A stretch of 64,000 bases of DNA from CAWCGU01 sp963795195 (GTDB taxonomy: Bacteria > Actinomycetota > Thermoleophilia > Solirubrobacterales > 70-9), in the NCBI GenBank assembly GCA_963795195.1, contig CAWCGU010000003.1, forward strand, positions 372,001 through 436,000, given 5' to 3'. Each line of letters begins with the position of its first letter. Positions within the stretch are counted from its first letter, which is position 1. Positions 37,510 to 47,236 of the stretch are shown here, piece by piece. The notes below the pieces were generated by a model that was not told the origin of the DNA, searched no databases, and saw only the letters and a program-made list of their open reading frames with translations. A program made the position numbers and the translations under genes.

Positions 37510-37734
37510 CTAGCCGCCGGCGATCGGACGTCGAAGCACGACCAGCTCTGCGTCGAGCGGCAGTTCGCGCACCTGCTCGGCCGTTCCGTCGCCGTAGCTG
37601 ACGGACGCGAGCAGCCCCTGATCAAGCTCGCGCCGGAAAGCCTGCACAGCCGCCTCACGAGCCGCGGCATCACCCTGCTCCCACTCGGCGACCGTCGAGT
37701 GACCGCTGCGGTCAAGCCTGATCAAACGTGCCAT
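37510..37734 (-). CDS. Small conserved-looking protein, hypothetical
   Basis: 74 residues starting MARLIRLDRSGHSTVAEW and ending LDAELVVLRRPIAGG. AAGGAG precedes the ATG by 7 nt. The strand pattern and good ribosome site support a real gene; the function is unknown. First gene of a minus-strand pair. Confidence 0.65.
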   Translation of the reverse strand: MARLIRLDRSGHSTVAEWEQGDAAAREAAVQAFRRELDQGLLASVSYGDGTAEQVRELPLDAELVVLRRPIAGG

Positions 37735-37817
37735 CGCAAAACTCCTTGCTGGTTGCCTTGTTGGCCTCGCTCGGGGTGATCCGAATATACGCCTCCACCG
37801 CAGGCCCGCAAGTCCTC

Positions 37818-37833
37818 TGTGACCAACGTCACG
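37818..37833 (+). promoter_or_regulatory. CRP-like palindrome upstream of leuS
   Basis: TGTGACCAACGTCACG fits the TGTGA-N6-TCACA consensus with one mismatch at the last base. It ends 4 nt before a TAAACT -10-like hexamer (37838-37843), which itself is 8 nt before the leuS GTG. At that position the bound protein would overlap the -35 region. Confidence 0.4.
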
Positions 37834-37851
37834 GTCCTAAACTGCGCCGCC

Positions 37852-40340
37852 GTGAGCCAGCGATACAACCCGAAAGAGATCGAGGCGCGCTGGCAGGCCA
37901 TCTGGGCCGAGGAGAAGACCTGGGAGGTGCCGAATCCCGGCGATCCCGGCTTCGACGCCTCCAAGCCGAAGGCCTACGTGCTCGAGATGCTGCCCTACCC
38001 CTCGGGTGAGCCCCACGTCGGCCACCTCAAGTGCTACGCGGTCGGCGACGCGATCGCCCACTTCCGCCGCCGCCACGGCTTCGAGGTGATCCACCCGATG
38101 GGCTACGACGCCTTCGGCCTGCCCGCCGAGAACAACGCGATCAAGACCGGCGAGCCGCCCCGCGTCGCGACCTGGAGGTCGATCGAGACCTTCCGCGAGC
38201 AGTTCCGCTCCTGGGGGATCTCGATCGACTGGTCGCGCGAGCTCGCCACCCACGAGCCCGAGTACTACCGCTGGACCCAGTGGATCTTCCTGAAGCTCTT
38301 CGAGCGCGGCCTCGCCTACCGGACCGAGGCCCGAGTCCAGTGGTGCCCCAAGGACGCGACCGTGCTCGCCAACGAGCAGGTGGTCGACGGCCGCTGCGAG
38401 CGCTGCGGCACCGAGGTCGTCACCCGCAATCTCGAGCAGTGGTTCTTCCGGATCACCGACTACGCCGACCGCCTGCTCGACGACTTCGAGCTGCTCGAGA
38501 GCTGGCCCGAGCACGTGATCACGATGCAGCGCAACTGGATCGGCCGCTCCGAGGGCGCCGAGGTCGTCTTCCGATGCGACGAGCTCGACCTCGACTTCCC
38601 GGTCTTCACGACCCGCCCCGACACGCTCTTCGGCGCGACCTTCTTCGTGCTCGCGCCCGAGCACCCCGAGCTCGACCGCCTCGCCGCCGACAGCGAGAAC
38701 GAAGCCGAGGTCCGCGCCTACGTCGAGCAGGCGCTGCGCAGATCCGGCGAGGAGCGCGGCGACGAGAACCGCGAGAAGACCGGCGTTCCCCTCGGCCGCA
38801 CCGTCACCAACCCGGTCAACGGCGAGCAGATCCCGATGTTCGTCGCCGACTACGTGCTGATGGAGTACGGCACCGGCGCGATCATGGCCGTGCCCGCGCA
38901 CGACGAGCGCGACTTCGACTTCGCCCAGGCGTTCGGTCTCGAGATCCGTCCCGTCGTCGAGCCCGCGGTCGGCAAGGCTCCCGAGGGCGAGCCCTTCATC
39001 GCGCACGGCGAAGCGAGGTGCTCGTCAACTCGGGCCAGTTCAACGGCCGGCCGGCCGCCGACGCCAAAGACGAGATCATCGACTGGCTCGAGAGCGACGG
39101 AAAGGGCAAGCCCGCGGTCAACTACCGCCTGCGCGACTGGCTGGTCTCACGCCAGCGCTACTGGGGCTGCCCGATCCCGATCGTCTACTGCGAAACCGAC
39201 GGCATCGTCCCGGTGCCCGAGGACCAGCTTCCCGTCGAGCTGCCCGAGGTCGAGGACTACGCGCCGAAGGGCAAGAGCCCGCTCGCCGCGGCCGAGGACT
39301 GGGTCGCGACCGAGTGTCCGCGGTGCGGGGGGCCGGCGAAGCGCGAGACCGACACGATGGACACCTTCGTCGACTCCTCCTGGTACTTCCTGCGCTACCT
39401 CGATCCGGACAACGAAAACGAGGCGGTGGCCGCGAGGTCGCCGACCACTGGATGCCGGTCGACCAGTACATCGGCGGGGTCGAGCACGCGATCCTGCACC
39501 TGATGTACGCGCGCTTCTTCACGAAGGCACTGGCCGACATGGGCTACCTCGAGGCGCAGGAGCCGTTCGCCAACCTCTTCACCCAGGGGATGATCACCCG
39601 CGACGGAGCCAAGATGTCGAAGTCGAAGGGCAACACCGTCAGCCCGGCCGAGTTCGTCGAGCGCTACGGCGCCGACGCCGCTCGCACCTACATCTGCTTC
39701 ATGGGCCCGCCCGAGCGCGGCGGCGACTGGATCGACGAGGGCGTCGAGGGCGTGCACCGCTTTCTCTCCCGTCTCTGGCGCCTCGCGAATCGAGGCCGCT
39801 CAGCGCACCGAGCCCGGCTCGGCGGTGGCGGATGAGGGGCCGGCTCGCGAGCTGCTTGCGAAGGCGCATTGGGCGATCGAGAAGGCGACCCGGGACTTCG
39901 AGCGCGGCTTCCAGTTCAACACCGTGATCGCCGCCGTGATGGAGCTCGTCAACGACGCCTACCGCCTCAAGGACGGGCTCTACGGCAGCGCCGAGGGTGA
40001 CGCGGCCGTTCGCTTCGCGGCCGCAACCGCCGCCTCGCTGATCTTTCCCTTCGCGCCCCATCTCGGCGCCGAGATCTACGAGATGCTCGAGGGAAGCCGC
40101 GTCTGGGAGGAGCCCTGGCCGAAGCCCGATCCCGCGCTGCTCGAGCGCGACACCTACACGCTGGTCGTGCAGGTCAACGGCAAGCTGCGCGACCGGATCG
40201 AGGCCCCGAGCTCCGCCGGCGAGGCCGAGCTGCTCGACCTCGCAAAGGGCAGCGAGCGCATCAGGGAGCACATCGACGGCAAGGAGGTCGTCAAGGAGAT
40301 CGTCGTGCCGGGCAAGCTCGTCAACCTGGTCGTCCGTTAG
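37852..40340 (+). CDS. leuS: Leucine--tRNA ligase, frame interrupted three times
   Basis: Class I synthetase charging tRNA-Leu. The pieces together give a full-length LeuRS: HVGH in PSGEPHVGHLKCYAVGD, the editing domain (TTRPDTLFGATFFVLAPEH), the KMSKSKGN loop and the C-terminal VQVNGKLRDRI. The frame changes at about 39013 (expected GEGEVLVNSG; one G missing), at about 39434 (expected VAAEVADHWMPVDQY; one G missing) and near 39788-39793 (one base extra or two lost). All pieces are otherwise well conserved and no other leuS is seen, so sequencing or assembly indels are likelier than a pseudogene. GTG 37852 gives the usual start SQRYNPKEIEARWQ. Confidence 0.92.
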
Positions 40341-40427
40341 CGGCCTGAACCGGCTCTCAGGCGTGCTTGCGGCTGGTTGGGGCGATCCGGCAACCGGATT
40401 GCCGCTCCGTTCTGCTACAAAACCCCC

Positions 40428-40835
40428 GTGCTGGTCAGGCGGCAGTCCGAGGCGGCCGTACGCGAGTGGCATCGCCTCCGCTCACACATCCTGATGGACG
40501 CGGGCGAGCTTGGCTCGCGCCATATGTCCGTGACCTGGATCGAAGTCCCGGCCGGCGCCTCACAGAGCCTGCATTCGCACGAGGAGTCCGAACAGGTCTA
40601 TGTCGTCGTTCTCGGCACCGGCAAGATGTCGGCGGCGGGGGATACCGAGGAACTCGGAGTCGGCGACCTTGCGCTGATTCCACCCGCCACGGACCATTCG
40701 ATCGCGAACGAAGGGCCCGGTGAGCTGGCACTCCTCTCCGTCCAGTCGCCCGCCGTTTCCGTGGACGAACTCGAGGAGCGGCAGCTTGCCGCCAATGCCG
40801 CCGGCTTCGACGAGTACGGCGACGACTACGAGTAG
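40428..40835 (+). CDS. Cupin domain protein
   Basis: 135 residues from GTG 40428. The cupin core shows SLHSHEESEQVYVVVLGTGKMSAAGDTEELGVGDLALIPPATDHSIANEG: motif 1 with two His and one Glu, motif 2 with a His, so a metal-binding beta barrel is likely. Cupins of this size act as small enzymes or sensors; the substrate is not inferable. Confidence 0.8.
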   Translation: MLVRRQSEAAVREWHRLRSHILMDAGELGSRHMSVTWIEVPAGASQSLHSHEESEQVYVVVLGTGKMSAAGDTEELGVGDLALIPPATDHSIANEGPGELALLSVQSPAVSVDELEERQLAANAAGFDEYGDDYE

Positions 40836-40905
40836 CCGCGAAACCGTTCCTAAGTCGGCACATTCATCGCGACACGCGTGACCTTGCGCTCGTCACGATG
40901 GCCGC

Positions 40906-41493
40906 ATGCCGTCGCTCAGCCGCTCCCAGCTGCTCGTCTATGGCGCGCTGGGCGTCGCCATTCTGCTCCTCGGCGTGCGCTGGATTCGGTCCGCGGACGC
41001 CGACGGGGCCCCGCCCGACGCCATCGCCTTCCACGGCGCGGAGGTGGCCGCCGGCTCTGACTCGGGGGCCGGGCCTGGAGACATCGTCGTGCACGTTGCC
41101 GGGGCGGTGAGGGAGCCCGGCGTCTATCGCTTTGCGGACGGAGCGCGCGTCGCCGACGCGGTGAAACGGGCGGGCGGGACGACGGCGGACGGGGCGCCGG
41201 ACGCGGTCAACCTCGCGGCCGAGCTCGCCGACGGCCAGCAGGTCGTCGTCCCCGCCGGCGCGCCGGGCGGCTCGGTCGCGCTCGTGCCCGGTGGATCGTC
41301 AGGGCCGATCAGCCTCGGCAGCGCGACCGTCGAGCAGCTCGACACGATCGAAGGGATCGGACCGGTGACGGCGCAGAGCATCGTCGACTTTCGTGTCGAA
41401 AACGGTGGCGTGTCCTCAGTTGAAGATCTCGACCAGATCAGCGGAATCGGGCCGGCCACCATGGAGGCCCTGCGGGCGGCACTGCAGCCCTGA
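40906..41493 (+). CDS. comEA: ComEA-like DNA-binding protein
   Basis: 195 residues. One N-terminal membrane helix (about 9-27) is followed by an SLBB domain (VHVAGAVREPGVYRFADGARVADAVKRAGG). A C-terminal helix-hairpin-helix pair (LDTIEGIGPVTAQSIVDFR and LDQISGIGPATMEALRAAL) completes it. It is the membrane DNA receptor of natural transformation, encoded next to comEC and holA as is common. Confidence 0.93.
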   Translation: MPSLSRSQLLVYGALGVAILLLGVRWIRSADADGAPPDAIAFHGAEVAAGSDSGAGPGDIVVHVAGAVREPGVYRFADGARVADAVKRAGGTTADGAPDAVNLAAELADGQQVVVPAGAPGGSVALVPGGSSGPISLGSATVEQLDTIEGIGPVTAQSIVDFRVENGGVSSVEDLDQISGIGPATMEALRAALQP

Positions 41494-41543
41494 CCGACCG
41501 GGACAAGTCACGCGTTCGATTTGCCGCCCTGGGCGGCGCCGCG

Positions 41544-43838
41544 GTGGGATTGGGCGTGTCGCCCTTCAGCGGGAGCGCGTCCCTCGAGCTGATGCTCGTC
41601 CTGATCGCCTGTGTTCTCGTCCTGGCCGCGCAGGGTCGCCCGCTTCTGCTGGCCCTCGCACTCGCCGCCACATTCGCGGGGCTCGGCTGCGCCGCGGGAG
41701 CTGCCCGCCTGCGGGCGATCGACGCCGGGGCTCTTGCGGGTCAACCAGGGGTGACGACCGAGATCCGCGGTTTTGTCACCTCGGTGCCTCGAATCGAGGG
41801 CGCCCTCGTGTCGATCCCCGTGCAGACGAGCGACGGACGAGTGCTGGTCCGGGTGCCCCCGCCGGCCCCGGACGTCCCGGTGGGCGCTGAGATCGCGGCT
41901 CGCGGGCACCTCGGCGTGCCGGAGTCGTGGATGCAGGCGCGACTCGAGGTTCGCGGCATCACCCGCGTCGTCGACGCCGGTGTCTTGACGCCGACGGGGA
42001 GGTCTCGCGGTGGACTTCCCGGAGTTCTGGATTCGATTCGCCTGCGTGCTGAAGCTGCGCTCGAGCGGGGCATGCCGGCGACGGAGGCGGCTCTCGCCCG
42101 TGGCTTCGTGCTCGGTCAGGACGACCTCATCCCGGGTCCGACCAAGGAGGAGTTCAAGCGCTCGGGATTGAGCCACCTGCTGGCCGTGAGCGGGCAGAAC
42201 GTGATGCTCCTTTCCACGCTCGCGCTCGCGGCTCTCGCGTTGCTCGGGACTTCACTGCGGGCCCGCCTGTTCTGGGCACTTGCGCTGATCGCCGTCTACG
42301 TGCCGGTGGCGGGCGGTGGTCCCTCGATCCAGCGCGCCGGGACGATGGGCGCCGCGGCGATTGCCGCAACGCTTGCGTCGCGGCCGGGCTCCCGCCTCTA
42401 CATCCTCCTGCTGGCGGTCGTCGCCACCCTGCTCCTCAACCCTCGGGCCAGCGCGGAGATCGGCTGGCAGCTGAGCTTTGCGGCTGTCGCCGGCATCGCC
42501 CTGTGGGCTCGCCCTCTCGCTCGCCTGGTGGCCCGCCCGCAGGGTGCGGGGGGCGGCCCCGAGCATCTGGGGTGGCGTCGTGCCCTTGCCGAGGGCTTCG
42601 CGATCACGACCGCCGCGACGCTCGCCACCGCGCCGTTGCTCGCGGTTCACTTCGAGACCTTCTCCATCGCCGCGCTGCCGGCGAATCTGTTGGCCTTGCC
42701 GGCGGTCGCTCCGGTGATGTGGATGGGCATGCTGACCGCGTTCGCGGGCCAGGTCCCGGTCTCGCTGCCGGTCGAGCCGCTGAATGCAGTCAACGCCGCT
42801 TTGATCGCCTTCATCGAGCAGGTCGCGGAGTGGCTCTCTGCGCCCGGTTGGGCGCAACTGCCGGCAAGCGGCGTGGATTGGCCGCTCGCGCTTGTGATCT
42901 ACGCAGTGTTGCTGAGCGGCGGGGCGCTGGCCGTCCGCGTGGGGCGGCGCAGGGCGGGTCTGGGGGCGCGACGGCCCGCGCCCGGCGGGGTCCGCCCCCT
43001 GCTCGCCGGGTGTCTGTGCGCGGGCGTCGTCATCGCAGTCTGGGCGGGCGTGGGCAATAACGACGTCGCCGGAGGCGCGCGCACTGACACCGGGGCTCTC
43101 AGGGTGAGCCTGCTCGACGTGGGACAGGGCGATGCGATCCTGATCGAACCGCCCGCAGCCGATCCGATCCTGGTCGACGGCGGTCCATCCGGCGCCGGGC
43201 TGGGCGCACAGCTCTCAAGCCGTGGCGTGGACCGCCTCGCAGCGGTGGTGGCGACGCATGAGCAGAGCGACCACGTGGGCGGGCTTCACGAGGTCCTCGG
43301 TGGGCTGCCTGTGCGATCACTGCTGGTCGCAGACCCCGCTCCAGCGCTGGAATCCGTGGCTCGATCGGTCGGCGCATTGGTTCGGCGCCTGGAGGAGGGC
43401 GACCGCTTCTCGATCGGGCGGCTTCGGTTCGACGTTCTTTGGCCTCCCGCGCTCGAGTCGGTGGCCACGTCCACGGGCACGCCGCCGGATCCAAACCTTC
43501 GCTCGCTCGTCCTGCTCGTCCGATGGCGAACGTTTTCGATGCTTCTGACCGGAGACGCCGAGGCCGAGTCTACGGGCTTCACCGTGCCCTCCGTTGACGT
43601 GTTGAAGGTGGCGCACCACGGCAGCGCCGACACTGGGCTCTCCGGCTTGCTCAGCGAGGCCGCTCCGGGTCTCGCTGTGATCTCCGTCGGCGAGGACAAT
43701 CCGTTCGGGCATCCCGCGCCGACGACGATCGATGCGCTCGGTGCCGCCTCCGTGCCGGTCCTGCGGACGGACGTCGACGGTGAAATCGAGATCACCGTGG
43801 ACGCGGGGGCCTACCCGGCGGCGCGACCGGAGCGATGA
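41544..43838 (+). CDS. comEC: ComEC/Rec2 DNA-uptake channel protein
   Basis: 764 residues from GTG 41544. An N-terminal domain is followed by a polytopic Competence domain (HLLAVSGQNVMLLS, then many helices). The C-terminal metallo-beta-lactamase-like domain has LLDVGQGDAILI, THEQSDHVGG and LKVAHHGSADTG. ComEC imports single-stranded DNA during transformation. In frame upstream, CTG 41490 overlaps the comEA stop as CTGA and would add 18 residues beginning TDRDKSRVRFAALGG; it has no nearby Shine-Dalgarno sequence, so I keep the GTG. Confidence 0.94.
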   Translation: MGLGVSPFSGSASLELMLVLIACVLVLAAQGRPLLLALALAATFAGLGCAAGAARLRAIDAGALAGQPGVTTEIRGFVTSVPRIEGALVSIPVQTSDGRVLVRVPPPAPDVPVGAEIAARGHLGVPESWMQARLEVRGITRVVDAGVLTPTGRSRGGLPGVLDSIRLRAEAALERGMPATEAALARGFVLGQDDLIPGPTKEEFKRSGLSHLLAVSGQNVMLLSTLALAALALLGTSLRARLFWALALIAVYVPVAGGGPSIQRAGTMGAAAIAATLASRPGSRLYILLLAVVATLLLNPRASAEIGWQLSFAAVAGIALWARPLARLVARPQGAGGGPEHLGWRRALAEGFAITTAATLATAPLLAVHFETFSIAALPANLLALPAVAPVMWMGMLTAFAGQVPVSLPVEPLNAVNAALIAFIEQVAEWLSAPGWAQLPASGVDWPLALVIYAVLLSGGALAVRVGRRRAGLGARRPAPGGVRPLLAGCLCAGVVIAVWAGVGNNDVAGGARTDTGALRVSLLDVGQGDAILIEPPAADPILVDGGPSGAGLGAQLSSRGVDRLAAVVATHEQSDHVGGLHEVLGGLPVRSLLVADPAPALESVARSVGALVRRLEEGDRFSIGRLRFDVLWPPALESVATSTGTPPDPNLRSLVLLVRWRTFSMLLTGDAEAESTGFTVPSVDVLKVAHHGSADTGLSGLLSEAAPGLAVISVGEDNPFGHPAPTTIDALGAASVPVLRTDVDGEIEITVDAGAYPAARPER

Positions 43839-43849
43839 TTTCGGGCGCC

Positions 43850-43855
43850 TATGAT
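43850..43855 (+). promoter_or_regulatory. Possible leaderless-type -10
   Basis: TATGAT, then 8 nt, then GTG 43864. Confidence 0.4.
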
Positions 43856-43863
43856 CGACGGCG

Positions 43864-44226
43864 GTGACTGCACATGAACAGCCTGCGGGGAGAGGCGATG
43901 ACATTTCGCGCTGGTTCGCCGCGGCGATTGCCGTCGTCTTCAGTTTCGCCTGCAGCCTGATGATCAGCCTGATGAACCGGGCTGGAGACTGGTCGCTGTG
44001 CGACCAGGTCACCCTCGACCCCGGCCGGGTTTGCTTCGAGGGATCCGCGGGAGCACATGCGCTCGTTCTCTTCTGCGGCTGGACCTCTGCCGGACTTGCC
44101 GCGCTCACCGCACTGCTCGCCTTCATGCGCGCGATCAGGGGCCGGGGCGCTGACGACGAACTGCTGATCGCCGGCCTGGCCTCCGTTTCACTGGGAGCGC
44201 TGTCTGTCCTCGTCGGCAGCATTTGA
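43864..44226 (+). CDS. Small membrane protein, hypothetical
   Basis: 120 residues with three predicted membrane helices (about 17-37, 66-87, 98-118). An extracytoplasmic loop carries two cysteines (SLCDQV and GRVCFEG) that could form a disulfide. I do not recognise the family. Confidence 0.6.
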   Translation: MTAHEQPAGRGDDISRWFAAAIAVVFSFACSLMISLMNRAGDWSLCDQVTLDPGRVCFEGSAGAHALVLFCGWTSAGLAALTALLAFMRAIRGRGADDELLIAGLASVSLGALSVLVGSI

Positions 44227-44265
44227 TCCGGACCGTGCCCGTGGAAGACCGCCCGGAGCCATGCA

Positions 44266-44271
44266 TAGACT
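44266..44271 (+). promoter_or_regulatory. -10-like element before holA
   Basis: TAGACT, 10 nt upstream of ATG 44282. It lies downstream of the ATG at 44261, so if used it excludes that start. Confidence 0.35.
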
Positions 44272-44281
44272 CATTGCCCTC

Positions 44282-45262
44282 ATGGCCGCCGCAGAAATCA
44301 AGCCCGCGTACCTGATTGCCGGTGGCGACGACGCCAAGATCACCACCGCGCTGGGTCGGCTGCGTGAGCGTGCCGAGCGCGAAGGCGGGGGGGCCGCGCT
44401 GGAGTCGTTCGACCCACCCGACGGCAAGGGTCCACCCGACGCGACGGCGCTGATCGGCGCCCTGGGCGCGATGTCGCTGCTCGGGTCGCGCCGCTACCTG
44501 CTCGTCGGCCACGTCGATCGCTGGACGAAGAGCCAGGCGCAAGAGGTTGGTGCGCGGCTCCCCGAAGCCGATCCCGACACGACCGTGGTGTTCGTTGCGC
44601 ACGGCATTGCACCGAAGCCGCTGGTCGATGCCGTGCGCGCCTGCGGCGGGGAGTTGCTCACATACGAAGCGCCCAAGCCGCGGGAGCTGCCGGCCTGGCT
44701 GATCCAGGAGGCTCGCGGTCGCGGCCTGCAGCTCGACCGCGACGCGGCGCGACTGCTGGTGGAGCGGATGGGGGAGAGCACCGTCCGGCTGGCGACGGAG
44801 CTCGACCGCCTGGCGCTCTGGGCCGTGGCCGACGGGCGGGTCACTGCCGAAGACCTCGTCGCGATGATCGCGGACACATCGGAGGAGATGACATGGTCGC
44901 TTTCCGACGCGGTCGTCGAGCGCCGAGCCGGCGCTGCGATGGCGACGGCCGAGCGGCTCGGCGCCGAGGGGGCGAGCGTCGCGCAGCTCGTCTATGCGAT
45001 AGCGGGCCGGTTGCGCAAAGCCGTTACGGCAGTTGAGCGGCTCGAGGCCGGCGTCCCGCCCAAGCAGATCGAGTCGAGCCTCGGGATGAACCCCTACGCG
45101 GCAAAGATGCTCGTTCGCAGCGTTCGCAACGCGACCGCCTCGGAGCTGCGGGCTGCGGTTTGCGTGACGGCCGACCTCGAGTGGTGGTCGCGCGGGGGCT
45201 CTGATTACGCGGACGAGACTGCGCTCGCCCTCAGCGTCAGGGCTGCGGCGGGTGGAGGGTAG
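44282..45262 (+). CDS. holA: DNA polymerase III delta subunit
   Basis: 326 residues from ATG 44282 (MAAAEIKPAYLIAGGDD). HolA proteins open the sliding clamp within the clamp loader. Typical features are PAYLIAGGDDAKI at the start, LLGSRRYLLVGHVD in the middle and a helical C-terminal collar domain with YAIAGRLRKAVTAVERLEAG. The position after comEC and before rpsT is the conserved context for holA. Confidence 0.93.
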   Translation: MAAAEIKPAYLIAGGDDAKITTALGRLRERAEREGGGAALESFDPPDGKGPPDATALIGALGAMSLLGSRRYLLVGHVDRWTKSQAQEVGARLPEADPDTTVVFVAHGIAPKPLVDAVRACGGELLTYEAPKPRELPAWLIQEARGRGLQLDRDAARLLVERMGESTVRLATELDRLALWAVADGRVTAEDLVAMIADTSEEMTWSLSDAVVERRAGAAMATAERLGAEGASVAQLVYAIAGRLRKAVTAVERLEAGVPPKQIESSLGMNPYAAKMLVRSVRNATASELRAAVCVTADLEWWSRGGSDYADETALALSVRAAAGGG

Positions 45263-45270
45263 TCGCGGAA

Positions 45271-45537
45271 CTAGGCGCCGGCGCCGGCCTGCGCGCGGAT
45301 GCGGGCGGCGCGGCTCTTCTTGCGGGCGCCGGTGTTGGCGTGCAGGGCGCCCTTCTGCACAGCCTTGTCGATGCGGGAGACGAGCAGCCTGTGCTGCTCA
45401 TCGGCGTCTTCGTTTGCGGCGGCAGCCCGCTCGAGGCGGCGGAAATGGGTCTTCACGGAGCTGCGCAGGCGCAGGTTCTCCTGGCGCTCACGCTCGGTGC
45501 GCCGGATCCGCTTCTTCTGTGAGTCGATATTCGCCAT
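45271..45537 (-). CDS. rpsT: 30S ribosomal protein S20
   Basis: 88 residues from ATG 45537; the open frame upstream to 45657 is not conserved. It begins MANIDSQKKRIRRTERER and is Lys/Arg/Ala-rich helical throughout, as expected for S20, which binds 16S rRNA early in assembly. Convergent with holA (8 bp apart) and divergent from murJ (29 bp apart). Confidence 0.95.
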   Translation of the reverse strand: MANIDSQKKRIRRTERERQENLRLRSSVKTHFRRLERAAAANEDADEQHRLLVSRIDKAVQKGALHANTGARKKSRAARIRAQAGAGA

Positions 45538-45551
45538 CGAACGGTCGAGGA

Positions 45552-45558
45552 CTATAGC
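45552..45558. promoter_or_regulatory. Shared -10 region of the divergent rpsT and murJ genes
   Basis: CTATAG (45552-45557) is palindromic. On the minus strand it reads TATAGT, 13 nt before the rpsT ATG. On the plus strand TATAGC ends 8 nt before the murJ GTG. Only 29 bp separate the genes. Confidence 0.45.
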
Positions 45559-45566
45559 GCCGGGCC

Positions 45567-47207
45567 GTGGCAAACCAGCCGGAAATCGAGGCGGAGGCGA
45601 CCGTGACACCGGCGCCTGAGGAGGGTCCCAGGCGGGCTGGACGGCTGGCGCGGTCAACGGCGTTCTTCTCGATCGCGACGGCTGCCTCCCGGCTTGCAGG
45701 CGTCGTCAGAGAGGTCGTGGCGGCCAGCTACTTCGGCATCAAGGGGCCCATGTCGGCCTTCACGATCGCCTTCCAGCTGCCCAATCTTGTTCGAAGCCTG
45801 TTCGCCGACGCCGCTATCCAGGCCGCCTTCGTCCCGATCTTCACGGAGCAGCTGGAGCGGGGCAACAAGCAGGAAGCCTTCCGTCTCGCCTCGACGCTTT
45901 TCTATCTGATGGCGCTCGTGCTTTCGGCGGTGACGGCGCTGTTCATCCTGCTTGCGCCCGTGATCATGCCGCTGTTCGCGCCCGGCTACGACGGGGAGCA
46001 ACTCGACCTCGTGGTCGCGCTCTCGCAGCTTCTCTTCCCGATCCTGATCGTGCTCGGCGTCACCGGGATCGCCGCGGGCATTCTCAACAGCTACGGGCGC
46101 TTCGCCGTCTTCGCGCTCTCGCCGCTGTTTTGGAATCTGGCGATCATCGCCGTGCTCGTCGGCTTCATCCCGGCCTTCCCGTCGCAGGACGAGATCTACG
46201 TCTACGCCGCCGGGATCCTGGTCGGGACGGTGGTTCAGTTCGCTGTCCAGGCGCTGGACACCCGCAACACGCCCTTCCGGCTGATGAAGGTCTTCGACTG
46301 GCGCTCGCCCGGGGTGCGGCGCGTGCTGATCCTGATGCTGCCGGTCACGATCAGCCTTGGCTTGATCAATTTCAACCTGCTGATCAACAGCTTTTTCGGC
46401 ACGCTGATCGCCGACCCGGTCACCGCAGAGCGGGCGCCGGCCGGGATCGACAAGGCCTTCCGCATCTACATGCTTCCCCAGGGCGTGTTCTCGGTAGCCG
46501 TCGCTACCGTGCTCTTTCCGACCCTGGCTCGACTCGCCTCCCGCGCCGACTTCGGTCGCCTACGGGCGACGATGGCCAACGGAATGCGTCAGATCGCACT
46601 GCTGCTGATCCCGGCGACGGCGGCGATCCTGGTGCTCTCCGAGCCGATGATCCGGCTCGTCTACGAGCGTGGGGAGTTCGACGCCTCACAGACGGAGCTG
46701 GTTGCGACCGCGCTCTTCTGGTTCGCGTTCTCGCTGCCGTTCAACGGCGTCTTCCTGTTGCTGACACGCACCTTCTTCAGCCTCCAGCGACCCTGGGTGC
46801 CGAGCGCGATCGCCGCGCTCAACCTCGCCTTGACGGCGTTGCTCGCGCTCGCGCTCTACGGCGAGTTCGAGGTTGCCGGCATCGTCGCCGCCACGGCGGT
46901 CGCCACCGCGGTCAGCGTGGCCGCCCAGGCGATCGTGCTGCGCCGCCAGCTGGGCGGCCTCGAGCTGGGGCGCCTGCTCAACACCACCGTTCGGGTAACG
47001 GCCGCCTCCGCGGTTCTCGCCGCGGTCAGCTACTTCACCTGGGAGTTCCTCGACGACGCGCTCGGACGCGATCTTGGCGCCCAGCTGCTCGCGATGAGCG
47101 TCGCTCTCGGGGCGGGAGCCGCGGTCTACGGGGTGGCCATTACGGTGCTGCGCGTGCCCGAAGCGGCGCAGATCTGGTCGCTCTTCAGGCGTCGCCGCGA
47201 CGCCTAG
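45567..47207 (+). CDS. murJ: MurJ lipid II flippase
   Basis: 546 residues from GTG 45567 with about fourteen membrane helices. MurJ features include STAFFSIATAASRLAGVVREVVAASYFG and FAIAFQLPN-like FTIAFQLPNLVRSLFADAAIQAAFVPIF. It flips lipid-linked peptidoglycan precursor to the outer face. It supplies the RodA/PBP2 system encoded at 17.8-20.9 kb. Confidence 0.95.
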   Translation: MANQPEIEAEATVTPAPEEGPRRAGRLARSTAFFSIATAASRLAGVVREVVAASYFGIKGPMSAFTIAFQLPNLVRSLFADAAIQAAFVPIFTEQLERGNKQEAFRLASTLFYLMALVLSAVTALFILLAPVIMPLFAPGYDGEQLDLVVALSQLLFPILIVLGVTGIAAGILNSYGRFAVFALSPLFWNLAIIAVLVGFIPAFPSQDEIYVYAAGILVGTVVQFAVQALDTRNTPFRLMKVFDWRSPGVRRVLILMLPVTISLGLINFNLLINSFFGTLIADPVTAERAPAGIDKAFRIYMLPQGVFSVAVATVLFPTLARLASRADFGRLRATMANGMRQIALLLIPATAAILVLSEPMIRLVYERGEFDASQTELVATALFWFAFSLPFNGVFLLLTRTFFSLQRPWVPSAIAALNLALTALLALALYGEFEVAGIVAATAVATAVSVAAQAIVLRRQLGGLELGRLLNTTVRVTAASAVLAAVSYFTWEFLDDALGRDLGAQLLAMSVALGAGAAVYGVAITVLRVPEAAQIWSLFRRRRDA

Positions 47208-47236
47208 CCAGGCACGAACCGCAGCACCCCTTGCAA

